In this document: one piece after another, positions 52,294 to 61,780 of the stretch
How positions within the stretch are numbered: the stretch's first letter is position 1
How the letters are laid out: every line of letters begins with the position of its first letter
Origin: Paraburkholderia domus
GTDB taxonomy: Bacteria; Pseudomonadota; Gammaproteobacteria; Burkholderiales; Burkholderiaceae
Direction of reading: 5' to 3'
NCBI RefSeq assembly: GCF_905220705.1
Contig: NZ_CAJNAT010000028.1
Location: 1 to 64,000, forward strand
DNA: 64,000 nt
The notes under the pieces: model-generated
Database searches by the model: none
What the model saw: only the letters and a program-made list of their open reading frames with translations
What the model was told of the DNA's origin: nothing
Position numbers and translations under genes: made by a program

Positions 52294-53805
52294 TTAGACC
52301 GTCGCGGTGCCGAACGCGGCTTCGAGGATGACGTCCTTGTCGAGTTCCGCACCCACGTATTCGTTTTGCACGCGGCCTCCGACAAAAACGCATACGCGGT
52401 CGACAAGCCGTACCAATTCGTCGAGATCGCTGGTAATGACGATCACGCTCAATCCCTCGCTGGTCAGCGAATCGACGAGTTGATGAATCTCTTCCTTCAC
52501 GCCAACGTCGATGCCACGCGTCGGCTCGTCAAGAATCAGTAGCCGCGGCTTGGTGGCGAGCAAACGGGACAAAACGACCTTCTGCGCATTTCCGCCACTC
52601 AATGTACCGACAGCGATTTCCGACGTAGCGGCCTTGACTCGCAGCGTGTCAAAGTAGTGATCGACCATCCGCCGCTCGTGGGTTTTATCGACGATACCGG
52701 CCACCGACAATTCGCCGAGACTCGACATCGAAATGTTGTTGCCGATGCTTTGCAGGCCGACGAAACCATCGCGACGCCGATCGTCGGACAGGTAAGCGAT
52801 GCCCGCGGTAAACGCGCTCTGAGGGTGATCGGGAAGCGCGATCGGCTTGCCGGCATGGCTGAACGACCCGGCAGAGGCGCGATTGAGGCCAAACAGCACC
52901 TTGGCGAACTCCTTGGCCCCGGAACCCGGCAGTCCGGCAAAGCCAACGATTTCGCCGGGTGCGATATCGAAATGATCAATCTCGACGCCAGGCGCTCGCA
53001 GTCCGTCTATCCGCCATCCCGAGCCCGTCTTCTTCCCGGGGTTCTGTCGATGAAACAGCGGCACGTCCCGCCCGATCACGCGTTGGGACAACGCATCGGA
53101 ATCGATCGACTCGAGCGTGTCCATCTCGCCGGCAAGTCGGCCGTTTCGCAACACCGAGACGCCGTCACAGATATTGAGGATCTCCTCGTTGTAATGCGAA
53201 ATGAACACGAAACTCACGCCGGTCGCTTTCAGTTCGCGCATGAAATCGAACATGTGATCGCGGTCGGCAAGCGTGAGCGCAGCAGTCGGCTCATCGAGGA
53301 TCAGCAGTTTTCCGCCGCTGAACAACGCGCGAAGGATATTGAGCTTGCGCTTTTCCACGGCCGAGAGCCGGCCGGCAAGCATCCCGGGATCGAGTCCTGT
53401 GTCGGCCAGCGCCCGCACCGCCTCGTCGTGCAGCGCACGCTGGTCGACCACGCCCGGAAAACCGCGCTTGACGGGCCAATGCCCGAGCATCAGATTGTCC
53501 GCGACGGTCATCTGCTCGACGATCATCGGTTCCTGCGTGACCAGGAAGACGCCACGCGCTTCCATCTCCTTCACGTCGCTGCCCTGGACTTCCTCGCCAT
53601 CAAGAAAAATCTTGCCCTCGGTCGGAGAGATGAGACCCGAGATCAGGCTAACGAGGGTCGATTTGCCGGCGCCGTTTTCACCCAGGAGTCCGTGGATCGT
53701 CCCTCGGCGGATATGCACGGAAACGTGATCGAGGGCGACCAAGGCCTTGTAACGTTTGACGACTTCCTGCGTTCTCAGAATGTAGTCGGTCGATGCTTGC
53801 GTCAT
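52294..53805 (-). CDS. Sugar ABC transporter ATPase with two ABC domains
   Basis: Protein of 503 residues with duplicated domains. First: Walker A LGENGAGKSTLVSL, Walker B LLILDEPTAALTL. Second: signature LSGGNAQKVVLSRLL and ILDEPTRGIDVG, with the usual degenerate second Walker A (GLPGSGAKEF). The first-domain signature is unusual (LSAVEKRKLNILRAL). The start at 53805 has CAGGAAG upstream. Confidence 0.93.
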   Translation of the reverse strand: MTQASTDYILRTQEVVKRYKALVALDHVSVHIRRGTIHGLLGENGAGKSTLVSLISGLISPTEGKIFLDGEEVQGSDVKEMEARGVFLVTQEPMIVEQMTVADNLMLGHWPVKRGFPGVVDQRALHDEAVRALADTGLDPGMLAGRLSAVEKRKLNILRALFSGGKLLILDEPTAALTLADRDHMFDFMRELKATGVSFVFISHYNEEILNICDGVSVLRNGRLAGEMDTLESIDSDALSQRVIGRDVPLFHRQNPGKKTGSGWRIDGLRAPGVEIDHFDIAPGEIVGFAGLPGSGAKEFAKVLFGLNRASAGSFSHAGKPIALPDHPQSAFTAGIAYLSDDRRRDGFVGLQSIGNNISMSSLGELSVAGIVDKTHERRMVDHYFDTLRVKAATSEIAVGTLSGGNAQKVVLSRLLATKPRLLILDEPTRGIDVGVKEEIHQLVDSLTSEGLSVIVITSDLDELVRLVDRVCVFVGGRVQNEYVGAELDKDVILEAAFGTATV

Positions 53806-53900
53806 GGTTTGCTTCCTGATCCGAATCTGGCATGCAACCGACGATGCGCTGTGTCGGTTGCACGCATGCCTGGCGTGTACTATCGAGACCTGTCGGCCGA

Positions 53901-54986
53901 TCAGTTGTAGCGCAAGCCCCATTCGTTGTACGCGATGTTCCCCCAGTGACGTTTGTCGTGTACGGAACTCTGATCGATGATGTACGGCGGAATGACGAGG
54001 CTGGGGCCGGAATCGGATTTGGTAATCTGCCCCCTCTCCCAGAAATACTGATTGTTCTCATACGGACCGAGCGGCACCGATTTGCCCTTCATTGCGTAAC
54101 GGTCGAGCATATCGACCGTGATCTGCCCATACGCGATCGGATCCTGGGACACGACGGCATCCATATAACCATCGCCGATCCATTGGATCGCAGCAGGCTC
54201 GCCGTCGATCGTCACGAAGATCACGTGCCCCTGTTCACCGACCTTCTTCCATTTGCCCTTTTGCTGCAGGGCAGTCGCGATGCCGCGGGCCGGCGAATCG
54301 CTCGGCGCATGCACCGCATCGAGATCCGGGTACTCGGACAGTGTCGACAGCGTTTCCGACAGCATGTTCTTCAGCAAGCCCTCGGTCGGCCGGCTGATGA
54401 CCTTGATCTGCGGATACTGCTTGAACGTCGCGTCCATCCCTTCCTTGCGCAGTCGCCACGCCACCGATTGCAACGCGCCATAGCAGTTCAGCACCGTGCC
54501 CTTCGGGGTACCGTACTTCTTCTTCAGCGCGGCGATAATCGTGTTCGCCGCCATCACGCCACCCTGGTAGTTATCGAAATCCACCGTGATCGCGACGTCG
54601 CCGCCTTGAGACGGCGTATCGATGATGCCGACCGGAATCTTCTTCATGTTGTACTTCCGGATCGCGCTGACGATTGCCTGACTGTCGATCGGATCCGCGA
54701 TGATCGCGGCGGGATTTTTCAGCAACAGGCTCTGCCACTGCTCAAGCTGCGTAGTTGTACTGAAGTTGGCGTTGACGGACTGAAACGTCCATCCTTTCGC
54801 CTCGACTGCCCGCTTGACGGCTTCCTGTTCGGTCGCGAAGAAGTAATAGTCGAGACTCTTGTTGCTGAAGGGCACGAAAGGCCGGTCCTGGGCGGTCGCC
54901 CAGTTCGGCAGCGCCAGCGCGCCGGCTGTCGCGGCCGCTGTGGCCAGAAACTGCCTTCGCGTAGCAATGCGTGCATTCTTGTTCAT
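53901..54986 (-). CDS. RbsB-like sugar-binding periplasmic protein
   Basis: Protein of 361 residues. The signal has a twin-arginine look (TRRQFLATAAATAGALAL) and is cut near ATAQ, so export may go through the Tat system. The mature part is a periplasmic-binding-protein fold of the ribose type: AAIIADPIDSQAIVSAIRK, IPVGIIDTPSQGGDVAITVD and VHAPSDSPARGIATAL. CAGGAGAC precedes the ATG at 54986. It is the first gene of the 13-gene leftward block. Confidence 0.9.
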   Translation of the reverse strand: MNKNARIATRRQFLATAAATAGALALPNWATAQDRPFVPFSNKSLDYYFFATEQEAVKRAVEAKGWTFQSVNANFSTTTQLEQWQSLLLKNPAAIIADPIDSQAIVSAIRKYNMKKIPVGIIDTPSQGGDVAITVDFDNYQGGVMAANTIIAALKKKYGTPKGTVLNCYGALQSVAWRLRKEGMDATFKQYPQIKVISRPTEGLLKNMLSETLSTLSEYPDLDAVHAPSDSPARGIATALQQKGKWKKVGEQGHVIFVTIDGEPAAIQWIGDGYMDAVVSQDPIAYGQITVDMLDRYAMKGKSVPLGPYENNQYFWERGQITKSDSGPSLVIPPYIIDQSSVHDKRHWGNIAYNEWGLRYN

Positions 54987-55076
54987 GTCGAGTGTCTCCT
55001 GCTCCTGGTTATGAATGCGGCGCTCAGTGCGGGTCGCCGGCAAAAGCGGTTGGCGCGATAGCGTTGCTTGCGGCGA

Positions 55077-55112
55077 CGTAGCAATACTACGCATAAAACC
55101 AAGCCTTCTCAA
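55077..55112 (-). promoter_or_regulatory. Promoter and overlapping operator of the pentose/pentitol block
   Basis: On the minus strand, TTGAGA (55107-55112) and TAGTAT (55084-55089) are separated by exactly 17 nt. The perfect palindrome CGTAG-CAATA-CTACG (55077-55091) covers the -10 and start point, as expected for a repressor such as the block's RpiR protein. The leader to the ATG at 54986 is about 90 nt. Confidence 0.55.
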
Positions 55113-55524
55113 CCAAGGGGTTTTACCTAGATGATGCAAATCAACCCTTTAAAACCCAATAATCTGGAGATTTCAGGCGCACGCTCGTTAGATCGGGGTG
55201 TCTCTTTCTGGTTTGCAGAGTAAAAATACCAAATTTTTGCAGCGCTATATCGTAGTGTTGCTACTTATACTGGCGCCGGCTTGCCGTCGCGCCAAAAAAT
55301 TTTCACTTCGCTCGCAGGAAGAGGAGACCATTCCTCTTCCCCGAAAATCCTCTGCGGCGTGCAGCTGGCCTGCTGAAGCGGTGGAGATGCCCAGCTAAGT
55401 CAAGCCCCATTCTGGGCGCGTTCAGCCAGTCCCCAGCCTCCGGGTCTTGGGGGCATACGCCCGGTGCACGAGGCACTAGCCCTCTGGCGTTCTCGATGTG
55501 GACCACTGCACATAAAGCTTCACG
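55113..55524. other. Intergenic, no gene recognised
   Basis: AT-rich near 55120-55260, with GGGTTTT and AAAACCC elements that may form weak dyads. No frame has support. Confidence 0.4.
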
Positions 55525-55690
55525 ATGGGACTCCTGGCGGCTATCGGGATCGGCTTTTGTGAGGAGCTCAATCATAAGAAAATCCGGCCTGAGGACATCG
55601 AATTCCTGAGCCCGTATCCGACGCACAACATTCGCCGGTTCGGGCGCTACAGCCTGCACCTGGATCGCGCGCCGGACAGTAGAAAAATAC
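55525..55690 (+). pseudogene. Possible Tn3-type transposase C-terminal remnant
   Basis: The frame contains IRPEDIEFLSPYPTHNIRRFG then RYSLHLDRAP (quoted in parts). The pattern LSPYxTxHIxRFGxYxLxL near the end of the protein is one I associate with some Tn3-family transposases. Upstream parts are missing and no inverted repeats were found. The call is tentative. Confidence 0.35.
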
Positions 55691-56060
55691 CATCCAATCT
55701 AAGTTTTATACATGGACGCATCGTCATCCGCGCAATTAATCTTCGCCGGCTGATGTTCGGTACGCGTTTCGCGGGAATCGACATCGAGCACGCAAAAAAT
55801 ACAATCAATCAACGGAGATCAGATTGACCAGCGAAACTACTTCAGGCCGTCGGCTTACCCTACCGTTACCGGCCTCCGCGCAGACAAACAACGACCTGAT
55901 GGGCCGCCACGAACCGACTCTCCATCCGTAAGACCGTCGCATATCCGGGCGTATCGGCACGCCCAATAGCTCCACTTCATGACATTTATATTAGTTATAC
56001 GAACACAATAATTTTCTATTCACACCGGCATTCCGGTGTTAATAGAAACGGAGATCCCGC
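55691..56060. other. Intergenic before the porin, no gene recognised
   Basis: Includes the AT-rich stretch 55980-56030, which probably carries the porin promoter, although no clear hexamer pair was found. AACGGAGAT just before 56061 is the porin ribosome site. Confidence 0.4.
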
Positions 56061-57146
56061 ATGAAAAGGTTTATCACTCTTGCATCCGGCGCAGTCTTGT
56101 CCTGCGCGTCCGCCACTTCCGTGTTCGCGCAGTCGAATGTCACACTCTATGGCGTGCTCGACAATGGCTTCGTCTATCAGAGTTCGGGCGGCAACAATTC
56201 GGCAATCCGCGCGGTACCCGGCGGACTCTTCTCGACACGCTACGGCTTCAAGGGAAGCGAGGATATCGGCGGCGGCCTGCACGTCAATTTCCAGTTGGAG
56301 CAAGCCTTCTCCGGTCAGACGGGTGCAGCGACAAACCCGGCTGATGCCTTTAATCGTCTAGCGTTTGTCGGCCTGTCCGGCGGCTTTGGTGAAGTCCGCT
56401 TCGGCTTGCAAAACTCGCCGCAATACGACGTGCTCCAGGCGGCAATGGATCCGTCGTGGGTGAAGAGCATTGCGTCGCCCATGAATAATTTCAATGCCCT
56501 TATCATCCGCGCGAACAATGGCATTTCGTATTACACCCCCACGTTTGGCGGGCTGAATGCGAAGTTCATGGTCGCATTGCGCGATGGATCCAACTCGACG
56601 GGCAGCGGCATCGGCTTTTACAACGTTGTCCTCCAGTACGTCAACGGGCCGTTGAATGTGGCGGCCGGCTACGAACGAGGAGACGAACCAGGCGTCGGAG
56701 CAGGTGGGAGCTATACGCTCGCGGGCGGTGCTGCCGCGGGGCCTGGCGCTGTACTGAGCGTGTTTAACGCGGGTGCTTCGTATGCGATCGGGGCCAACCG
56801 CATCTGGCTGGCCTTTCACACGGAGAACCTGACCAATACGCCGAAATACATGCAGCACGACGTCTACCAGATATCGGACTCGTATCAGATCAACCCCTTC
56901 GCGCTACTTTCGGTGATGTACGGGTACCTGCACGACCGCACAGGGAAGGGCAACAATGCACAGGAATTGGGCCTGCTTTTCGAGTACTCCCTGTCCAAAT
57001 CGACCGAGCTCTATACAGCGACCGGTTTCATTCAGAACAGGAACCAGGCGGCATACACGCTCTCCGGTACGGCGTATTCAGGCCTTGCGGTCACTCCCGG
57101 TACCAACAACCGCGGCATCGGGGTCGGCCTGGTACACAAGTTCTGA
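56061..57146 (+). CDS. Outer-membrane porin, Gram-negative trimeric type
   Basis: Protein of 361 residues. The signal peptide ends VFA (about residue 21), the mature start is QSNVTLYGVLDNG, and the last residue is Phe (LVHKF). GGAGAT lies about 8 nt before the ATG. It is third of the three porins in the window and precedes a Tsx-like channel and an MFS transporter in the same direction, suggesting a shared uptake route. Confidence 0.92.
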   Translation: MKRFITLASGAVLSCASATSVFAQSNVTLYGVLDNGFVYQSSGGNNSAIRAVPGGLFSTRYGFKGSEDIGGGLHVNFQLEQAFSGQTGAATNPADAFNRLAFVGLSGGFGEVRFGLQNSPQYDVLQAAMDPSWVKSIASPMNNFNALIIRANNGISYYTPTFGGLNAKFMVALRDGSNSTGSGIGFYNVVLQYVNGPLNVAAGYERGDEPGVGAGGSYTLAGGAAAGPGAVLSVFNAGASYAIGANRIWLAFHTENLTNTPKYMQHDVYQISDSYQINPFALLSVMYGYLHDRTGKGNNAQELGLLFEYSLSKSTELYTATGFIQNRNQAAYTLSGTAYSGLAVTPGTNNRGIGVGLVHKF

Positions 57147-57398
57147 CGCCACGGCAGAGACGCCGCCTAGCTACGTCCGGATCATCCGCGACGCGGTACT
57201 TACCCTGGCACCTCACCGATTAAAAAGTGCCAGCGAATCTCAATTTTGTGTAAAGGCATTCGCGCGGGCATCGCATACATTCCATCACACCGCGACAGGC
57301 TTCATCGTGTTGACGTCCGCAACCTGTTATCGACGGTACAAAAATCGATGGTCGTTGAACGACCGCGTCTTGCATATCAACAAAGTATGGAAGGAGAC

Positions 57399-58466
57399 AT
57401 GAAAAAATCTAACGCCGTCCGCGTACCACTGCTAGGTATCGCTCTTTTCGGTTGCCTCACGGGTCTGGCGCATGCAGGAGATGCGCCGCTGGCCTCAGGA
57501 GGAGATGCACCGACACTGCAGCTTGCTCAGACGGACATCACCGCCCCCGCAGCCACGTCGGATTTGGGCGCGGCACCCGTGACGCTGTCCCAAGCCAGCA
57601 CACTCAATGCGCCGGTTTTACCGCCGCCGGAGCTATTCGCCCCACCGTCCTCGTGGAATGACACGTATATCGGCTATCGCGTGGGTACCGACTTCTACTA
57701 TCCCGGTGTGCGAACCCAATCCGGCGCACCGGCCAAGATCACGCAGAACATCGGCTTTCTGACGACCACGGGCGGCTTCCGGTACGGCAGCTACGCGTTC
57801 AACGTGGACTACCTGGTCTCCAGCATGGCGAATCCCGAAGCGGGACCGACCAATCAATACGGCTACCCGACGCCGGGTTCCGGCGGCGCGCAGGAGGTCT
57901 ACAGCGTCGGCCGCGTCGAGTTCAGCGCAAGCAAGATTTTTGGCAGACCGTTCTCCTATGGCTTCATCCGGGACTTCGGCCTGACCGTCGGCTATGAATT
58001 CGGCACCAAGAACGATGCCTATGCTGAACGGGCTCGCATGGTCGTGCTCGGACCCACCATCGAGTTTTCTGTACCGCACGGCTTCTGGAACGTCACGCTC
58101 GGCGTTCGCACGGAAAGCAACCACGACGGCATCACCAACGTGGAGGTGCACTTCAATCCGGCCGTGCACCTCGAGAGTTCCTGGCTGTATCCGTTCCGTC
58201 TGGGCCCGGTTCCCCTGGTCTTCAAGGGCTTTGCCAGCCTGACTGGACCAAAGGGCAAAGACGGCTTCGGGGTCAACACCACCACGGAATTCCTGACCCG
58301 AGTGTCGCTGTTGGCCGATGTCGGATCATTCGCCGGTCATCCTCGTACCGCATACGCAGGTATCGGCTACGAATACTGGCACAACATGTACGGCACGCCA
58401 TCCTCCGAGCAACCCGGCACAACCCAGACCTCCTGCCCGATGTTCGTAGCCGAAATCCACTTCTGA
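57399..58466 (+). CDS. Tsx-like outer-membrane channel protein
   Basis: Protein of 355 residues. A signal peptide ends near AHA (residue 25). A Ser/Ala/Pro-rich linker (about residues 26-80) leads into a beta-barrel starting WNDTYIGYRVGTDFYYPG and ending with Phe (VAEIHF), in the style of nucleoside-specific Tsx channels. The longer open frame upstream has no support; the ATG at 57399 has AAGGAGAC just before it. Tsx-type channels pass nucleosides or other small organic molecules. Confidence 0.7.
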   Translation: MKKSNAVRVPLLGIALFGCLTGLAHAGDAPLASGGDAPTLQLAQTDITAPAATSDLGAAPVTLSQASTLNAPVLPPPELFAPPSSWNDTYIGYRVGTDFYYPGVRTQSGAPAKITQNIGFLTTTGGFRYGSYAFNVDYLVSSMANPEAGPTNQYGYPTPGSGGAQEVYSVGRVEFSASKIFGRPFSYGFIRDFGLTVGYEFGTKNDAYAERARMVVLGPTIEFSVPHGFWNVTLGVRTESNHDGITNVEVHFNPAVHLESSWLYPFRLGPVPLVFKGFASLTGPKGKDGFGVNTTTEFLTRVSLLADVGSFAGHPRTAYAGIGYEYWHNMYGTPSSEQPGTTQTSCPMFVAEIHF

Positions 58467-58601
58467 CCGGTTGATCTTGTGAAAGTGGCCGTCGTCAACC
58501 GCGATCCAGGTTACAGATGGTCACTTTCATGCACATGGTTGCGGTGTGCAGTTTTTGACTCCGTTCAAGTCACTATTAAAAAATAGACTGGAGACGAATT
58601 G

Positions 58602-59912
58602 ATGGAGACAACTCGACCGAAAGGGGCACGCCCCGAAAATCGCTGGGGCATTCTCGTGCTGCTTGCGCTCGGGTTGATGATCTCCTTTGTGGACCGCACG
58701 AGCATGTCCGCAGCGCTAGCGGATCGTCATTTTGTGAGTGAATTTGCGCTGTCGCATGTTCAGCGCGGCTGGCTTGGCGCAGCCGTCTTCTGGTCCTACG
58801 GAATGCTCCAGCTGCCGATGGGCTGGCTCGTCGATCGCTATGGCGTGAAATGGCCTTACTCGATCTGCTTTGTGCTGTGGTGTCTCGCAGCTGCGGCAAC
58901 CGGCCTGGTTGGCACGCTGTCCGCGCTAATCCTCGTGCGCCTCCTGATTGGCGCCGCCGAAGCGGTGGTCGTTCCTGCCACGTATCGCTACCTGGCCAAC
59001 AATTTCGAAGAATCCCAGAAAGGCACGGCGCTCGGGATTTATTCAGTCGGAGGCAAGATGGGGCCGGCGCTTGGCGCACCGATTGCGGCCTGGCTGATCG
59101 TCTCGGCTTCCTGGAAGGTGATGTTCATTGCCACCGGCCTGGTCGGGCTGATCTGGCTGATGCCGTGGTTGCTGATGCTCAGGAACGATTTCCCGTCCAA
59201 AACCGAACTTGTCGCGGCGAAGCAACGGGCGGCATCGGTGCCGCTCAGTAATCTTTTAACGAGTCCAGTGGTATGGGGCGGGTTGATTACCAACTTCTGC
59301 TACAGCTATTTCGCGTTCTACTGCATGACCTGGATGCCGGCTTATCTGGTCGAACAGCGCGGCCTTTCGCTGAAGCAATCGGGGCTCTACACCTTTGTCA
59401 GTTTTGCGGGCATTGCAATTGTGGCGGCGCTGGCCGGATTCGCGGCAGACCGTTTGATCGCACGCGGCCACGATGCCGTGATGGTGCGCAAGTCATTCAT
59501 TGTGGCCGGGTTCATCGGTGGCACGACGGTTTTGCTCGGTGCCTATGCCCGTTCGCCTCAAATAGCCTTGTTATGGAATGTGGTTTCGCTGTCGCTGCTG
59601 GGTCTCGTCACGGCGAACAACCTGGCGTTGGTCAAATTGACTCTGATCCCCAAACAGGCTGTTGGTCTAAACACGGGCCTGCAGCAAGTCGCGACGAGCC
59701 TCGCGGGCGGTGTCTCGGCGAGTCTCTCGGGCTGGCTGCTTCACGTGGGCGGCAACTACACGCTGCCCATGATGGCGATTTTTGTGTTTCTGGTGGTGGG
59801 CGTGACTAGCACGGTAGTGCTGCTGCAACGGAAGTGGGCACCGAAGGTCAACAACTACGAGTCGGTGCAGCAAGTGCAACGAGCGCAAAGGCAGCGATCT
59901 TTTCACAAGTAA
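58602..59912 (+). CDS. MFS transporter, anion:cation symporter (ACS)-like
   Basis: Inner-membrane protein of 436 residues with about 12 hydrophobic segments. Seen: SFVDRTSMSAALA in helix 1, the loop GWLVDRYGVKWP, and AEAVVVPATYRYLANNF, all typical of ACS-family carriers of organic acids. Start at 58602 has GGAG 8 nt upstream; a TTG one codon earlier is possible. With the porin and the Tsx-like channel it forms an outer-to-inner membrane uptake set, probably for a sugar acid or aromatic acid. Confidence 0.9.
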   Translation: METTRPKGARPENRWGILVLLALGLMISFVDRTSMSAALADRHFVSEFALSHVQRGWLGAAVFWSYGMLQLPMGWLVDRYGVKWPYSICFVLWCLAAAATGLVGTLSALILVRLLIGAAEAVVVPATYRYLANNFEESQKGTALGIYSVGGKMGPALGAPIAAWLIVSASWKVMFIATGLVGLIWLMPWLLMLRNDFPSKTELVAAKQRAASVPLSNLLTSPVVWGGLITNFCYSYFAFYCMTWMPAYLVEQRGLSLKQSGLYTFVSFAGIAIVAALAGFAADRLIARGHDAVMVRKSFIVAGFIGGTTVLLGAYARSPQIALLWNVVSLSLLGLVTANNLALVKLTLIPKQAVGLNTGLQQVATSLAGGVSASLSGWLLHVGGNYTLPMMAIFVFLVVGVTSTVVLLQRKWAPKVNNYESVQQVQRAQRQRSFHK

Positions 59913-60052
59913 ACCCTCTGTCGCCACGTTCGAGCGCGATTGGCTGTGCGGCGGAGACACCCGCCGATTCGCCCATCTCATTCACGCCCGCATTGCCGAA
60001 CCCGGCGCCCCGATTCAACGACGACATCCGCGCCAATTGACGGCGGTTTTCG

Positions 60053-61585
60053 TCAAAGCTGGAACTGGGCGACGGAGTCGACCAAACGCGTCGCTTGCTG
60101 CCTGAGGCTTTCGGCCGCCGCCGCGCTTTGCTCGACCAGCGCGGCGTTCTGCTGCGTCGTCTGATCCATCTGGCCGACCGCTTCACTCACCTGTTCGATG
60201 CCCGTGCTCTGCTCCGCGCTGGCCCTGCTGATCTCGCCGACGATGACCGTCACGCGCTGCACGGCGCCGACGATCTGCGTCATCGTCACGCCCGCTTCGT
60301 CGACAAGCGCCGTACCGTGGTCGACCCGCTCGACGCTGGCCGCAATCAGCGCCTGGATCTCTCTGGCGGCCTGCTTGCTGCGCTGTGCGAGGCTGCGGAC
60401 CTCCGTCGCGACCACCGCGAACCCGCGCCCCTGTTCACCCGCGCGGGCCGCCTCGACGGCCGCGTTGAGCGCGAGAATATTGGTCTGGGCTGCAATGCCG
60501 TCAATGATGCCGATAATGTCGGCAATCTTGCGCGAGCTCTCGTTGATGCCCTTCATGGTCTCGACCACCTGGCCCACCACGTTGCCACCCTGTATGGCGA
60601 TCGACGACGCGCCGGAGGCCAGGTCGCTGGCTTCGCGGGCGTTTTCCGCGTTCCGCCTGACGGTGGCGCTGAGTTCTTCCATCGAGGCCGCCGTTTCCTG
60701 CAGCGCGCTTGCCTGTTCTTCCGTGCGCTGGCTGAGGTCCAGATTGCCAGACGCAATCTGCGCCGAGCCGGTCGCGATCGAATCGCTGCTGTTGCGCACC
60801 TGCCCCACGATCCTCGCGAGCGAGGCGGTCATTTCCTTCATCGCCGCCATCAGGCTATCGGTGTCGCCGGGGCGCACGTGCAGAGCGACGTCGAGCTTGC
60901 CTAGCGCGATCAGGCGCGCCGCCTCGCGCGCGTCGTCGGGTTCTCCGCCGAGGTTGTGCGTGATCGAGCGCGAAAACATCACCCCGCCGACGATGCCCGC
61001 CAGCACGGTCAGCGTCAAGGCGGCGAAGCTCGCCATGATCGCGCGTGTCTGTTGCCGCTTTGCCTCGGCACCGGCCGCCGCGGCCCGCTGCACGATCTTG
61101 CTGCCGGCCTCGCGCAGCAAGATCACGGGCTCGCGGTCAAGGCCATCCATTGCCTTGTCCCCGACGGCGCTATCAAACCCCGAGGCCTTGAACTGATCTA
61201 GCGCCTTGCGGTACGACTGCGCCATTTTCTTGTGGAGCAAATTGAATCGCTCGATCATCGTGCGAGCTTCGTCGGGGGGCAGCTCGACCGCGAGCTTCTC
61301 AGTGGCGGCCTGGACCGTCTGCTCGTATTTCTCGAAGGCGCCCCAGTACTTGTCGAGTTGCTCGGGATTCTTGCCGCGCAGCACGACGTCCTTGCCGTTC
61401 TGCACCTGGTTCTTGAACGCGATCAATGCATCGGAGACCTGACGAGCCTGCGCGCCATCCACTGCGATAATCCGCCCGTACGCGTTCGCAGCGTCGTTCA
61501 TCTGGAAAACGCCGAACAGTCCCGCCGCGGATGCGACCAGCAAGGCGGCGCCCAACGCCAGCGGAAGTTGATGAACCAGTTTCAT
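60053..61585 (-). CDS. Methyl-accepting chemotaxis protein
   Basis: Chemoreceptor of 510 residues: membrane helix 1 (about 8-29), a helical periplasmic sensor of about 155 residues, helix 2 (about 187-207), a HAMP region, then the signalling domain with the hairpin tip IIDGIAAQTNILALNAAVEA and GRGFAVVATEVRSLAQRS. The C-terminus (SVAQFQL) lacks the NWETF-type pentapeptide that binds CheR. It converges with the MFS gene; its ligand may be the compound that transporter carries. Confidence 0.93.
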   Translation of the reverse strand: MKLVHQLPLALGAALLVASAAGLFGVFQMNDAANAYGRIIAVDGAQARQVSDALIAFKNQVQNGKDVVLRGKNPEQLDKYWGAFEKYEQTVQAATEKLAVELPPDEARTMIERFNLLHKKMAQSYRKALDQFKASGFDSAVGDKAMDGLDREPVILLREAGSKIVQRAAAAGAEAKRQQTRAIMASFAALTLTVLAGIVGGVMFSRSITHNLGGEPDDAREAARLIALGKLDVALHVRPGDTDSLMAAMKEMTASLARIVGQVRNSSDSIATGSAQIASGNLDLSQRTEEQASALQETAASMEELSATVRRNAENAREASDLASGASSIAIQGGNVVGQVVETMKGINESSRKIADIIGIIDGIAAQTNILALNAAVEAARAGEQGRGFAVVATEVRSLAQRSKQAAREIQALIAASVERVDHGTALVDEAGVTMTQIVGAVQRVTVIVGEISRASAEQSTGIEQVSEAVGQMDQTTQQNAALVEQSAAAAESLRQQATRLVDSVAQFQL

Positions 61586-61780
61586 GCATCCCCCTCACAA
61601 GTAAGGTCAGCGCGCCAGACGCCGGCCATATCGACACGCCGCGCCACCAGGTCGGCGGCTTGATCGGAACCGTGTCGTGTCTCCATCAATATTTTTTACG
61701 AAAGATTCCTGACATTGCGAAGGCGCAAGACAGACGCGACCGACTCTCAAATTGCAATAGCGCCCTCCTGGGACAACGAC

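Noticed and set aside
52657..53910. A 417-codon plus-strand frame across the ABC ATPase gene
   Set aside because: Composition is that of an antisense shadow in GC-rich DNA; the minus strand encodes a complete ATPase with all motifs.
60198..61196. A 332-codon plus-strand frame across the chemoreceptor gene
   Set aside because: No motif or ribosome site; it is the shadow of the conserved signalling domain on the other strand.
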